Shown: one piece after another, positions 45,736 to 58,529 of the stretch | How the letters are laid out: each line of letters opens with the position of its first letter | How positions within the stretch are numbered: position 1 is the stretch's first letter | Assembly (NCBI RefSeq): GCF_000315625.1 | Contig: NW_005434624.1 | Span: 513,100-577,099 of the forward strand | DNA: 64,000 nucleotides | Reading direction: 5' to 3' | Source: Guillardia theta CCMP2712 | Taxonomy: Eukaryota; Cryptophyceae; Pyrenomonadales; Geminigeraceae | The notes under the pieces: generated by a model | The model's input: only the letters and a program-made list of their open reading frames with translations | What the model was told of the DNA's origin: nothing | Databases searched by the model: none | Position numbers and translations under genes: made by a program

Positions 45736-45745
45736 ATGTTACCTC

Positions 45746-45850
45746 CCATCCCATCCCATCCCATCCCATCCCTGCCTCCCTCCCTCCTCCCTGCCTCCCT
45801 CCTTCCTTCCTGCCTGCCTGCCTGCCTCCCTCCTGCCTCCCTTGCCCCTA
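45746..45850 (+). repeat. CCCAT and CCTGC/CCTTC tandem repeats
   Basis: Five CCCAT units at 45746..45770, then CCTCCCTCCTTCCTTCCTGCC-type units up to 45845. Intergenic between the H2A-like gene and the next gene. Confidence 0.8.
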
Positions 45851-45883
45851 GATGTCTAGCGTCGTTCGCCTCTGACCCCGAAG

Positions 45884-48394
<2,511 letters not shown>

Positions 48395-48642
48395 GAGGGA
48401 GTAGGAGGAGGAACGAGGAGGAACAGGAGGAGGGAGAGGAGGAGAAGCTAGAGGGGTTTTGTTTTTTGTTTGTACAGATAGAGAATGGATGTGTATTTTT
48501 TTTTCTTTGTTGTTGTTCATCGTGTTCATTCTCTTTCAGAGCAAACCACAACATGCCTTTCGAGCCTCGAGTGCACGGGGGCAAAATGCAAAAACTGATG
48601 GGAAGAAAGAAGCAATGACGAGGGGCAGCAATTTCTCTTGGA

Positions 48643-49725
48643 TTAGAAGAGTTTGTTGAAGATGTTGTTTGAGGGCTTCTTTGCCATCTGGACCTTCAAG
48701 TACCTGAGGAGGAGGAGGAGGAAGTCAGGGAGTAGACGATGTAGACGTCGCACGTGCGATGGAGGAAGAGGAAGAGCAAGAGGTCACTGAAGACAGAGAG
48801 GAGACGTTGGAAGGAGGAGCTCTTGACATGCGATGTCAGTCACTCACTGGAGGGCGTTGGTTCCCATGGTCTTCTGGAATGCAGGACGGGAGGCGCACCT
48901 GTCCATGTACTGCGCAGACAACTTTCAGCAAGCAGCAGAGATGGGAGGAGAGGAAAGAGGAAGGAGAACGAATACTCGAGAGACACACAGATGGGAGGAA
49001 AACGAGGAGAGCAGGGTCGAGAGACAAGGTCAAAGAGGAGGGAGGACGAGAAGGAGGAAAAGGGGGTTGGGGGAAGAGAACGAGAAGGGGGAAGAGAACG
49101 AGAAGGAGGAGAGGGAGGGAGGGGGGGGGAGGACAGAATGGGGGGAGGGGAGGACAAAATTGAACAAACGGATGGGGAGCAAGAGGGTGAAGGAGGCAAC
49201 GGCTGTACCTGAAGGACATTTGGGAAGCGGCTGGCATCGAAGTTGGGGTGGAACAGGGGGATGAAAAGGAGGTAGGAGGCGACTGCCCGCTAGTCAGCTG
49301 ATAACATCCTCCCAGCTGCTCCTCACCTGCCACGTCCGCCACGGAGAACTGGTTGCCAACGAGGAACTCCTGCCATGCACGGTGAGATGCTCCATCGTCG
49401 ACCAGCAGCCTGGAGCTCGCTGCTCCCTCAATTTTCTTGGTGATCCATTCTCGCCCTCCCGTCTCTTTCTTGTCCTTGACCTCGTTCTCGTCTCAAATCC
49501 TCTTTCTGTATTCTCTTTCTTTGCGGTTCCTCCTCGCCCTCCTCGCCCTCCTCCCGCCAACCTCGCGACGTTTCTCACCTTCCCGTTGAGGATTGCATCC
49601 AGCTGCATCAGCACCTTGGGAGCCCGAGCCTGTCCCGGTGATCAGCAGGAAAAAGGAAAAACCGCAAACAGCACATTTCTCCTCCTCCTATTCCTCCTCA
49701 TCGTCATTATCATCATCAAAATTAT

Positions 49726-49761
<36 letters not shown>

Positions 49762-49762
49762 C

Positions 49763-49797
<35 letters not shown>

Positions 49798-50607
49798 CAG
49801 CAGCAGCAGCATTTCTCCGCAAAACAGCGCACAACCTCAATATCCCGGGTGAACAAAACTCCATCCAGCTCCGCATTGGCCCACACGATCCACTTTGCGG
49901 CGTCTGCTCGCTTCTCGGGGGTATTGCTCTCCCCGTACTTGTCCGACAGGTACAGCAAGATGGCGCCGCTCTCAAACAGCTCAACCTTATCGTCACGCAA
50001 GCCAGGAATCTACATGAAGTGACATAAGATGAAAACAACATTTCCTTCCACACCCATTCCCCCTCCCCTTCCCTTCCTCCTCCTCCTCTTCCTCCTCCTC
50101 CTCCTCCTCCTCCTCCTCCTCCTCCTCCTCCTCATAGTTGACATCATTGCACATTTTGAATGGTTTCCTCTATCATCAACAGCATACTTGACTATCACAA
50201 TCACCTCCCCTATCACTTGCAATATCGCCAGCATCATCTAATCCATGACAATCTCTATCGTTGCCAACCTTGCCGAACGGGTTCGGGTTCGACGCGCGAT
50301 CCTCACTGATTATGGCAGGATTAGTCCAGCATACACAGCTACTTCCCCACAGGAGGTTGAAAAGGTCCAGAGCAAGCTACCTGTGTGTGTACTGCTTGTT
50401 GATTTCGACGAGGTACCACTCGATCAGTGGTGACCTGCTGTTTCTGTTTCCGTACAGGGTGACCTCTGAGGTCAACTGAAGAGCAGCAGGAGCATGTACA
50501 GCAGTCCTTGCATGCCTCGTGACGGGCAGGCTACGTTCGTGTGCACGCGGCTTCAGGCCGAGATGGTTGACCGGGACGTTGAACGCAGACACCTGAAGGG
50601 CATTCAG
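48643..50607 (-). CDS. Glutathione S-transferase (Ure2p/EF1B-gamma-like fold)
   Basis: Thioredoxin-fold N-domain and helical C-domain. Seen in order: VTLYGNRNSRSPLIEWYLVE; RASNPNPFGKVGND (the usual NP-x-G-KVP loop); LRDDKVELFESGAILLYLSD with the glutathione-binding ESGAI motif; KYGESNTPEKRADAAKWIVW; RAPKVLMQLDAILNGK; EFLVGNQFSVADVAVASYLL, the N-capping S-x-A-D motif of the C-domain; YMDRCASRPAFQKTMG; and a last exon YLKVQMAKKPSNNIFNKLF with TAA at 48643..48645. The segment before the domain (VSAFNVPVNHLGLKPRAH and on) is basic and may be part of a transit peptide. No convincing first exon with an ATG was found, so the 5' end is open. Confidence 0.8.
49727..49812 (+). repeat. GCAGGA/GCAGCA repeat inside the GST gene
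   Basis: AGCAGG units, then a run of GCA units (49796..49810). On the minus strand it reads as a poly-Cys/Ser frame continuing from the GST exon, but the break in domain similarity at AELDGVLF indicates an intron. Confidence 0.85.
50077..50132 (+). repeat. TCC trinucleotide microsatellite
   Basis: About 18 CTC/TCC units interrupted once by TTC. It lies in an intron of the minus-strand GST gene. Confidence 0.85.
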
Positions 50608-51427
50608 AAGTGAAAAGGATGGAAGAGAACGAAAGGAGGATCGCACACACCCACTCCTGTACCTCGCTCGCCTCCGCTTCTGTTACCGGCCACCCTTCCT
50701 CTCCTCCTCCTTCCTTCTCTCTGTATCTCTCCCCCTCCATCTAGACATCATCGTCCAAGTTTCCTCCATCACCGTCTGCATCGCCGCCATCGCTGCGATC
50801 GTCGCCTTGAGCATGGTATTCCCTTGTATGTCGTCGGAAGGACCACATCCCCTTCCTGACCAGTTTCGGGGACTGGACTCCCACTACTTTCTCTAGAATA
50901 CCCTCGTAAAGATGTACCCCACCTGGTCTATATGGATCTTTCGCAGACCAATGGACCGGTATCTGGACCTTGACTACCCCCCTACTGCACTTTTCCCAGC
51001 GCGATGTGGCGTGTCGAATTTCCGAACTCTATGCGTTTGAGGGAGGAGGAGAAGGGGAGGAGGAGGAGGAGGAGGAGGAGGAGGAGGAGAAGGAGGAGGA
51101 GGAGGAGGGGAGGAGAGAGGCAGGGAAGGGACAGAGGGAAGGATAGACATCTGAAGGGAGTACCGACTGAAGGAGGAGGGCAGAGCAAAACAAAAAGGAA
51201 GAGGACAGGACAGCAAGGGGAATTTGGAACGAAGGAAAAGAAAACGAGAAACTTAAGAGTAAGAGAAGGAGAAAGAGAAGGAGGAGAACTAAGAGGCGAT
51301 GCAAGATAAGGACGAGAGGTGCAAGAGAGAAACAGGGGACAAGAAAAATACCTTGCAGAGGAAAGGCATGACTTCGGATAAGGACTGTCGTCCAAATGCT
51401 TTCGTGATCTGAACGTTGCGATCTCAG
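50608..51427. other. Intergenic spacer between divergent GST and copine genes
   Basis: GGA-rich microsatellite at 51040..51112 and purine-rich DNA to 51330. Frames on either strand here are low complexity. It may contain the missing first GST exon (50640..50830). Confidence 0.45.
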
Positions 51428-53855
51428 ATGGTGGATGCCGTGCCGAAGAGCAAACTTCTGCTCTCCATAGAGTGCAAGTGAGGAGATAAGCTCACACCTG
51501 CTGTTGTCACTCACAATTGCCGTGTTGTGTTCCAGAGGGCTGCAGAACAAAGATGTCTTATCCAAGTCTGACCCAATGTGTGTGGTGAGCTGGCAACCAT
51601 GAGTCTAACGCCCCCCCTCCTAGCCCTTGACATGTGGTCACAGGTTCATAGCAAAGACCCGCAAGGTCGCTGGGTCGAGGTGAAGAGAGCGTGATGGTGA
51701 TGGGAGGGGATAAGAGCGTTGTGGTTCAGGTCGCGAGGACTGAAGTCATACAGAACAACCTCAACCCCAAGTAGGGGAGGAGCAGGGGAGAGGAGCCGTC
51801 GGTTGACTCTGTCGGCAGGTTCTCGACCAAGATCGAGATCGACTTTCTGTTCGAGACCGTGCAGAATGTCAAGTTCACAGTGTACGATATCGACTCGCCC
51901 AAGAAGAGCCTGGACCAGCAAGACTTCCTGGGATTCCACGAGACGACGCTAGGGAAGATCGTAGGGTCGAAGGGATCGTGCCTGATCGAGGCACTTGCAA
52001 GCTCTAAGGGAGCCAACGACAAGAGGTATGGCACCATCAAGATCCTTGCGGAGGAGGTACAGGGAGCGAACGACTCTCTCCGCTTCATCCTGAGTGGGAC
52101 CAAACTAGCGACAAAGGACTGGCTGGGAAAGGGGGACAAGTACGTGAGGATCAAGAGGAAGCGGAAGGATGGGGCGCTGGATGTGGTGTATGAGACTGAG
52201 GTCATCAAGAACTCTAAGGACCCTGTCTGGCACGGGATCGAAATCCCCATTCAGAAGCTCAACCTGGGACAGATGGACATGCCGATGGTCTTCGAGCTGT
52301 GGGACTGGAACGCCATGTCGAGCCACGACTTCATGGGCCAGGTGACCTGCACCGTGCAGGACCTGCTGAAAGGGACCGGTCCAGCATCTTTCCCTGTCAA
52401 GAAGAACAAGGGAAACGCCCAGGACACCAAAGATCGAGGACTCCTCAACATTACCCACGTCCAGGTCCGAGAGCATGCTCTGACCTGCTGACTTCCTGAC
52501 CTGTCTGCCCAGCTGGTACACCGGCCGACGTTCTTCGAGTACGTGGCTGGGGGATGCCGCATCGACATCCTGATGGCCGTTGACTTCACTGCGTCCAACC
52601 AGGACCCGCTCAAGCCAGACTCTCTCCACTACATGAACCCGTCGGGCTTCAACCAGTACCAGCTCGCCATCGCGTCTGTTGGGGAGATCCTCGAGAAGTA
52701 CAGCTCCAGCAAGCAGTTCGGGTGCTTCGGGTTCGGCGCGAAGCTGCCGGATGGTCGGGTGTCCCACTGTTTCGCCCTCAACGGCAAGGCGGATCGCCCG
52801 GAGGTCCAGGGGGTCCAGGGGATCCTCGATGCGTATGCCAAGTGTCTCAGCAGCGTCGTGCTGTACGGGCCGACCAACTTCGCTGACATCATCACCATGG
52901 CTAACGACAAGTGCAAGAGGATCAAGCCGGGCAGCCAGGAGTACGTCGTCTTGCTGATCATCACCGACGGAGAGATCACCGACATGGACAACACGATCGA
53001 GAAGATTATCGACTCCTGCTCCAGCCCTCTCTCCATCGTCATTGTCGGGGTCGGTGACGCAGACTTCGGCAAGATGGAGGAGCTCGATGGGGACGATCGG
53101 GTGCTGCGGTCCTCTGTATCTGGCAGGCAGGTCACCCGGGACATAGTGCAGTTCGTCGCCTTCAGGGAGTGCAACAAGAACGGAGCTGAGCTCACCAGCC
53201 GCGTCCTCGCTGAAATCCCCTCCCAGCTCACCTCCTACATGATCGCCAACAACATCCAGCCCCGTCCTCGTCCCTCTGTGGACTCAGACTGGAACCAGGT
53301 CCGTTTTCCTGTTGCTCCTTGCTCTACCTTTATTGTCCTTACTCTCTCCTCTCCTCCACTGACCTCTCCTCCTCTGACCTCTCCTCTCTCCTCTCCTCCA
53401 CTGACTTCTCCTCTCTCCTCTCCTCCACTGACCTCTCCTCTCTCCTCTCCTCCACTGACCTCTCCTCTCTCCACTCCTCCACTGACCTCTCCTCTCTCCT
53501 CTCCTCCTCTGACCTCTCCTCTCTCCTCTCTCCTCTCCTCCTCTGACCTCTCCTCCTCTGACCTCTCCTCTCTCCTCTTCTCCTCTGACCTCTCCTCCTC
53601 TGACCTCTCCTCGTCTGACCTCTTCTCTTCTCGCCTCCACTTCGTGACTTCTCTGCGCAGGTGCAGGCAGGCATGCAGAATCTCAACATAGGAGGAGGCG
53701 GTGGCTCAGCCCCTCCCCCTCCCCCCCCCGCATACTCTGCGCTGCCACCAGGATGGGAGGAGCGAGTCGACCAGAGCAGTGGCAGAGCTTACTATGTCAA
53801 CCATCAGACACAGGTAGGAGGAGCAGATGATATGACCCAAGAGGGGGGGTTGATC

Positions 53856-53897
<42 letters not shown>

Positions 53898-54057
53898 TTA
53901 GTGGTGGTGATGATGACGATGACGACGAAGATGATGACGGCGGTAGTGGTGGTGGTAGTGGTGGTGACGATGATGACTATTATGATGATGATGGAGGCGG
54001 AGAAGGGTAATCTTAACTTGATGTCTACAGACGACACAATGGGAACGACCAGTTTGA
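51428..54057 (+). CDS. Copine with C-terminal WW domain
   Basis: Ca2+-dependent phospholipid-binding protein. About eight exons. C2A starts LLLSIECKGLQNKDVLSKSD and continues FLFETVQNVKFTVYDIDSPK; C2B carries GKGDKYVRIKRKRKDGALDV and VFELWDWNAMSSHDFMGQVT. The copine VWA domain follows: CRIDILMAVDFTASNQDPLK, SVGEILEKYSSSKQFGCFGF, LYGPTNFADIITMANDKCK, VVLLIITDGEITDMDNTIEK and IVIVGVGDADFGKMEELDGD. After VWA comes a Gly/Pro linker (GGGGGSAPPPPPPAYSALPP) and, joined over an intron, a WW domain: GWEERVDQSSGRAYYVNHQT, then QTTQWERPV and stop TGA 54055..54057. The two Trp are 22 residues apart. Copines usually end after VWA, so the WW tail is unusual; the linker contains a PPxY-type PPAY. Confidence 0.9.
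53340..53640 (+). repeat. CTGACCTCTCCTCTC minisatellite in a copine intron
   Basis: Roughly 28-base units built from CTCTCCTCTCCTCCACTGAC repeat about ten times, first with CCACTGACC and later with CCTCTGACC variants. Located in the intron after the VWA exon that ends PRPSVDSDWNQ. Confidence 0.85.
53851..54000 (+). repeat. ATG/GAT and GGTGGT triplet repeats in the WW-splitting intron
   Basis: (ATG)13 at 53857..53897, then GATGACGAC and GGTGGTAGT units. The intron lies inside the WW domain, between QT and QTTQWERP. Confidence 0.85.
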
Positions 54058-54814
54058 TTGTAGTTTACAACTTGACAACATCACCGGGTTGGCTTCCTCT
54101 TACATCAAATCTTAATTTAGGCACTAGAGCCTCTTAATTAGAAATACAATTACTTCAATTCAAGCCCTCAACATTGTCCAGTCGTGGTGAGAAGAAATAT
54201 GGAGCTGACCAAAACTCATCCTCCTCAATTTCATCCTCCTTGTCCTCCTCGTTCTCCTCCTCGTCCTCCTCCTCGTCCTCCTCCTCGTCCTCCTCCTCCC
54301 TCCTTGCTCTTCCCCTCCTCCTCCTCCTTGTGTTCTCCCTTCCCTTTCCGAGTTCCTCGCGTACCCCCGGCCCTACCTCCTCCTTGTTTCCCTTATTTCC
54401 CTCACACCACTCGGACTGCGGCTGCAAGGAAAATATGGAGGAGAGGGAGGAGAGGCGAGGAGAGCTCAGAGCAGCGATGTCAAACAGAAGAAGAGAAAGT
54501 ATGAGGAGAGAAGAGAGGTAGGAACGAGAAGAACAAGGACAAGAAGAAAAAACAAGGATAATATGGGCTTGAAGAATGAAAGAGAGAGGAAGGGATTGTT
54601 TTCCTCTCTAGACAGCAACTGTCTCTGACTTCTCTCAGTCAGTTTTTTTCGCTCATCAGCCACCAGCTGATCGTTTGGCTCAGGAATCCTTAGCAACTTC
54701 TCAGCTCTCACTCAGACATGCTGAGCCTCGCAACCTTTCACGCCTGACGAGGCGTGCGGGCACCAGCATGTCATAAAAGCAGGAGGCAAGAGAGGAGGGG
54801 AACCGTTGAAGATG
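54058..54814. other. Intergenic spacer
   Basis: Has a (TCCTCG/TCCTCC) array at 54232..54300 and GA-rich DNA 54430..54600. No supported gene. Confidence 0.45.
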
Positions 54815-56923
54815 GAGCGAGGAGAGTATCGAGCAATCTTTGGGATAGGGAAGCAGACGAGGAGCAGGCTCAAGACAAGCCCCAACAGAGCTGAGCCCTC
54901 GGACTCTGCTCCCCCCGTTCCCAAACGAAGTCACCAGCACAAGACACTCGACTCTACCTCCGTCGCCTCTCACTCCGCCTCCCGCAAGTGCAGGTGGGAC
55001 AAGTCGTTAGTTGAATCCCGTCCATGATGTCATGCTCCTCCTGTCAAGGTTGATCTCTGCAAGACTAGAACGTATTCTCCTGCAGGCATGGGCAGGTACC
55101 TCCCTCCTCGTCCCCTTTCTCTACCTCTACCTCTTTCTCTACCTCTACCTCTTCTCGTTCTCCCTTCCTCTGCCTCTCCCTCTGAGCTGTGTAAAACCTC
55201 TCACTATCACTCAAGATGTTCAAGCTAACGGACCTCTGATGACGATCCTCAAGGGTCTACCTACTGCTTGCCTGTGACCAACATGACATGCAAGGAGCAG
55301 GGACCCTGCTGGAGTCCTGGAGCATCGTCAATGACGAGCTGCTACAAGAAGCTCTCGATGATGCTGAGATCTCACAACAACAGCAGCAGATCAAACTGCA
55401 GAACCTTGACTTGATGCTTGCGCATGTACTCCAGTCTCTTGCCTTCCTCTCCCCCCGTCTTGTTTCAGGCAGCTCAGACATATTTCAGATGGAGGCTACT
55501 GTTCCCTGCGTTGAGAAGTCACTGGAGGCGGTTGATGCGAACCTGACGAGCCGAGCAGCAAAGAGGTCAGAATGAAGTCGCTTCTCTACTGAGTATCTAA
55601 CCAGCAGCAGGACGAGGGATGTTGGAGTCGATGCGGGGTGAGGGAAGCAGAGATGGTTGTAGAGGCATGACTGTGTTGTATGTAGACAAGAGAGCTCTCT
55701 TGAAGACTCGCGAACAAACGCGAAGATCATCGAGAAGATGGAGGAGGTGGAGGATGTTGATGGCTACGGAACAACCCTCATAATGTCTTGGCAGCTGATG
55801 GAGAGAAACCTGATGATGGAAGAGATGGACGACGACAGCGAAGAGTTCGTTCCTCCAGCTCATCTCAGTGACAAGATCGAGAAGATCATGCGAGCGATCG
55901 GGAAGAAGCAGGTGCTGCGACATGGCGTGTATGTTGATGTAGCTGACATTCTCTGCAAGGCAACTGAAGTCAACGCTCAGGAAGAGGACAGCGAAAGCGA
56001 TACGCAGAAAGAGGAGAAGGCAACCCTGGATCGAATGAAGTCAATCTTGGAGCAGAAGGTGGAAGCTCTGACGTTAGAGAATGTCACCCTGTGAGTTGTC
56101 ACGTCCAAACGTCTCCCCTGCGATCTAAGAGTGATGTGCAGGAAGACGAGCATGGCGAGAGGTTCGAGAGCAACACGTGATGTGAACCATCTCATTGTGA
56201 TTCATTGGCAGCATCCGAGCAGAACGAGGATACGGTCAGGAGGTTGCAGAACAAGATCGACCAGCTTATGGCGTAGAGCATGTCTTGCCCTGCCACCCTG
56301 TCACGTTGACTTGATTGCAGCGAAAGGTATGCGGATGACAAGATACAACACGCCAGGCTGGAGACCATCAAGGTGGGCAAGAGGCCTCCTGTCTGTGTGC
56401 TCGCTAAACCTCTACCATGGCACAGGAGCTGCAGAGTATGCTCAAGTTCAACACAGCCTTCGAGACCAAGAAAAGCTCCCTTTTCTCCCAAGTCGAGGAT
56501 ATGATGAGCGCTAGAGCCAGTGAACAATCCTAATCCTCCCCTTTCTTCCTCCTCTACCCTCTCCCCTCTCTTGTCCTATCCTCTCTGTTCCTCCCTTGCT
56601 CACTCTTCCTCTCTCCCCGCGCTCTCTCTCCTCCCCTCCCCTCCCCCTCGCTCTGGATGAGGGGAGAGGATTTTAAAACACCACCCCCCACCCCCCCTCC
56701 CTCTCTCTCGTCTTCCCCTCTGATATCTTTCCTTCTTCCAGCCTCGGACTCGCAGCCGGACTTGCAGCTGCGCATCGACCAGCTTGAGTCTCTCAGGCAG
56801 GCGGACATGGAGTACATCGCAGAGCTCGAGGACAAGGTCATCTTCCAGAAGAAGAAGATTTTACAGCTCGAGTCGCTCCTCCTGCAGCCAAGGGCACCGG
56901 ATGAAAGTCAGAGCATGCGATGA
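54815..56923 (+). CDS. Uncharacterised coiled-coil protein
   Basis: About ten exons. Proposed ATG 54815 (MERGEYRAIFGIGKQTRSRL). Later exons: LLESWSIVNDELLQEALDDA with a Gln-rich helix (EISQQQQQIKLQNLDLMLAH); FQMEATVPCVEKSLEAVDAN; an acidic exon MERNLMMEEMDDDSEEFVPP and KIEKIMRAIGKKQVLRHGVY; DRMKSILEQKVEALTLENVT; then short exons joined in frame: EDEHGERFESNTASEQNEDT, VRRLQNKIDQLMASERYADD, ELQSMLKFNTAFETKKSSLF, and a final exon LRIDQLESLRQADMEYIAEL ending in TGA 56921..56923. Heptads dominate the C-terminal 250 residues. No enzyme motif; probably structural or a tethering factor. The 3' end lies 47 bases from the convergent methyltransferase gene. Confidence 0.6.
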
Positions 56924-56970
56924 GACAGGCATGCTTTTTCCTTCCATCACGACTGATGTTAATCAATAAT

Positions 56971-57786
56971 TCAACCTCCTTCCTCCGCCGCCTCCTCGCA
57001 GATCGCCTCCTCCTGCCTCTGCTCCGCTCCCTCTGTCTCCTCCAACCACTCCTTCCAGTCTCTCTCCACCGACTCGCGCAAGGCGGCGCTGCCTATTCCG
57101 CGATGCTCCACCTTCACCTGCCACAAGAGGGCCTGAAGGACGAGCGCCGTTGCCACTGCGACATTCAGCGACTGAACGAAGCCGAAGGTCGGGATGAAGA
57201 CTCGCTTTGAGGAGGCGTCAAGGATTGCCTGCGAGACTCCAGCCGTCTCCTCTCCCATCACGAGGGCGATGCCTTCCTGCGGCAGCTCCACTTGCTCCCC
57301 CGACCTCAACGACACGGCGCCTGCCCCCAAGTCTGTGGACCAGATCTGTCTCCCTTCCTCCCTAGGGCAAGGTCGAAGTGAGAAGCACGATGAGAAGAGG
57401 AGGTTTGTCAACTCTCATCTCAACCTGATGGCTTTCAAGAGCTCGTGCTCGTCCTGGAAGAAGCGCTGGCTGAGGTAGCGATCAGCTCCTCTGCTGATGG
57501 AGCGCATCTTGCTCCGAATCTTCTTGGTGGAGGACGAGAAGGCTCCCGTGTAGTGGGGGGGGAGGATACTCCAGATCACCTGCACGCCAAGAGCATCGCA
57601 GGTGCGGAAGATGGAGGAGATGTTCCCGACGTCTCTGATCCGATCAAGCACTAGTATGATCTTGTCGGTTCTCCATGATAAAACATCCCTCGGGTCCCTC
57701 CTCTTGTAGTCGCTGCAATTAGCTGACGAGGTCGGTCGGTTGGTGCTCTGGGCCATCAACGGATCAAACTGTGCAGGGAACATCAT
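56971..57786 (-). CDS. TrmH/SpoU family RNA 2'-O-methyltransferase
   Basis: SAM-dependent ribose methyltransferase of the SPOUT class. Exon 1 57786..57425 (ATG 57784..57786), intron 57362..57424, exon 2 to 56971. Motif 1: LDRIRDVGNISSIFRTCDAL, the N-x2-N/IxR-T pattern with the conserved Arg. Motif 2: GIALVMGEETAGVSQAILDA. Motif 3: VFIPTFGFVQSLNVAVATAL, the knot-forming IP-x-G-x3-SLNV-x2-A. A Glu-rich C-terminal tail follows. This order fits TrmH (tRNA Gm18) better than the mitochondrial rRNA enzymes, but the substrate is inferred. About 250 aa, with no obvious organelle presequence. Confidence 0.87.
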
Positions 57787-57989
57787 TGAACGAACTTGAT
57801 GGAGTGCGCTTTACAAAGGATAGAAATAAAGTTCACCTGCCTTCTTCCTTCTCCTCAAAATCTCCCATTTACCCTACCTACCCTACCCTCCTGTACTCTA
57901 CTCTTTCCCAGGCTCCCATCGCCTTCCCTCCCCTCCCCTCCTCTCCCTCCCAGCACTCGCTCCCATCTTCGATGCATCTGCATCCCACG
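57787..57989. other. CT-rich flank
   Basis: Mostly polypyrimidine (57840..57970) between the methyltransferase gene and the GC-rich island. No gene. Confidence 0.4.
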
Positions 57990-58225
57990 TACCTGCGGCC
58001 GCCCAGCCGAGCTCAGTGCCACTGCGGCAGTGGTGACCCGGCGCCGTTCCCGGGGCCTCTGACGTCGCCGGGCCCGCCGGGTGCCGTCACGGTACCAACT
58101 GGCATAAATTCGGACTGGGTTTTTATCAGGCGGCCCGGGCTGTAAGTGACCAACGACCTCCGTAAATCTTCTTTTGCTCAAAGTTAAGTTAAAATCAGTA
58201 CGAGGACAAATCACTGAGGTCGTGA
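57990..58225. repeat. GC-rich island with full reverse repeat end
   Basis: GC-rich core 57995..58140, then CTTTTGCTCAAAGTTAAGTT (58171..58190) and AAAATCAGTACGAGGACAAA. One substitution (GCTC for ACTC) and one missing A relative to 9500..9545. Same orientation as that copy. Confidence 0.65.
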
Positions 58226-58529
58226 CAGCTTGTCGTATCTGCACCAGGAACAATTCAAACTTTTACAATGCTCATGGTAGTGCCGTGCGATGTGAAGGGA
58301 TGCATCCTCCCTTGACTCCTTGGTCATCAGGATCTGAAATCTCGTGATTGTACGATGTTCCCAGCTACCGACTTCTTGAAGTTGCAGTGGGATATGAAAC
58401 ATTGCGTTTTGTGATCCGAAACGCTCTTTCTTTTTTGGCTCTCGCACATAACTGATCGAAAGACACGACGTTGGAAAGCTCCTCCTTCGCCTGCTCCTAC
58501 TCCTATCCCCAGCCACAACAACGTGCAAG

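Noticed and set aside
49722-49830. Poly-Cys/Ser extension of the GST exon
   Set aside because: Translation of a GCAGGA repeat; GST domain similarity resumes only after it, so it is intron.
50029-50241. Poly-Leu plus-strand frame
   Set aside because: Product of the TCC microsatellite.
51004-51309. Poly-Arg/Lys plus-strand frame
   Set aside because: Product of the GGA microsatellite upstream of copine.
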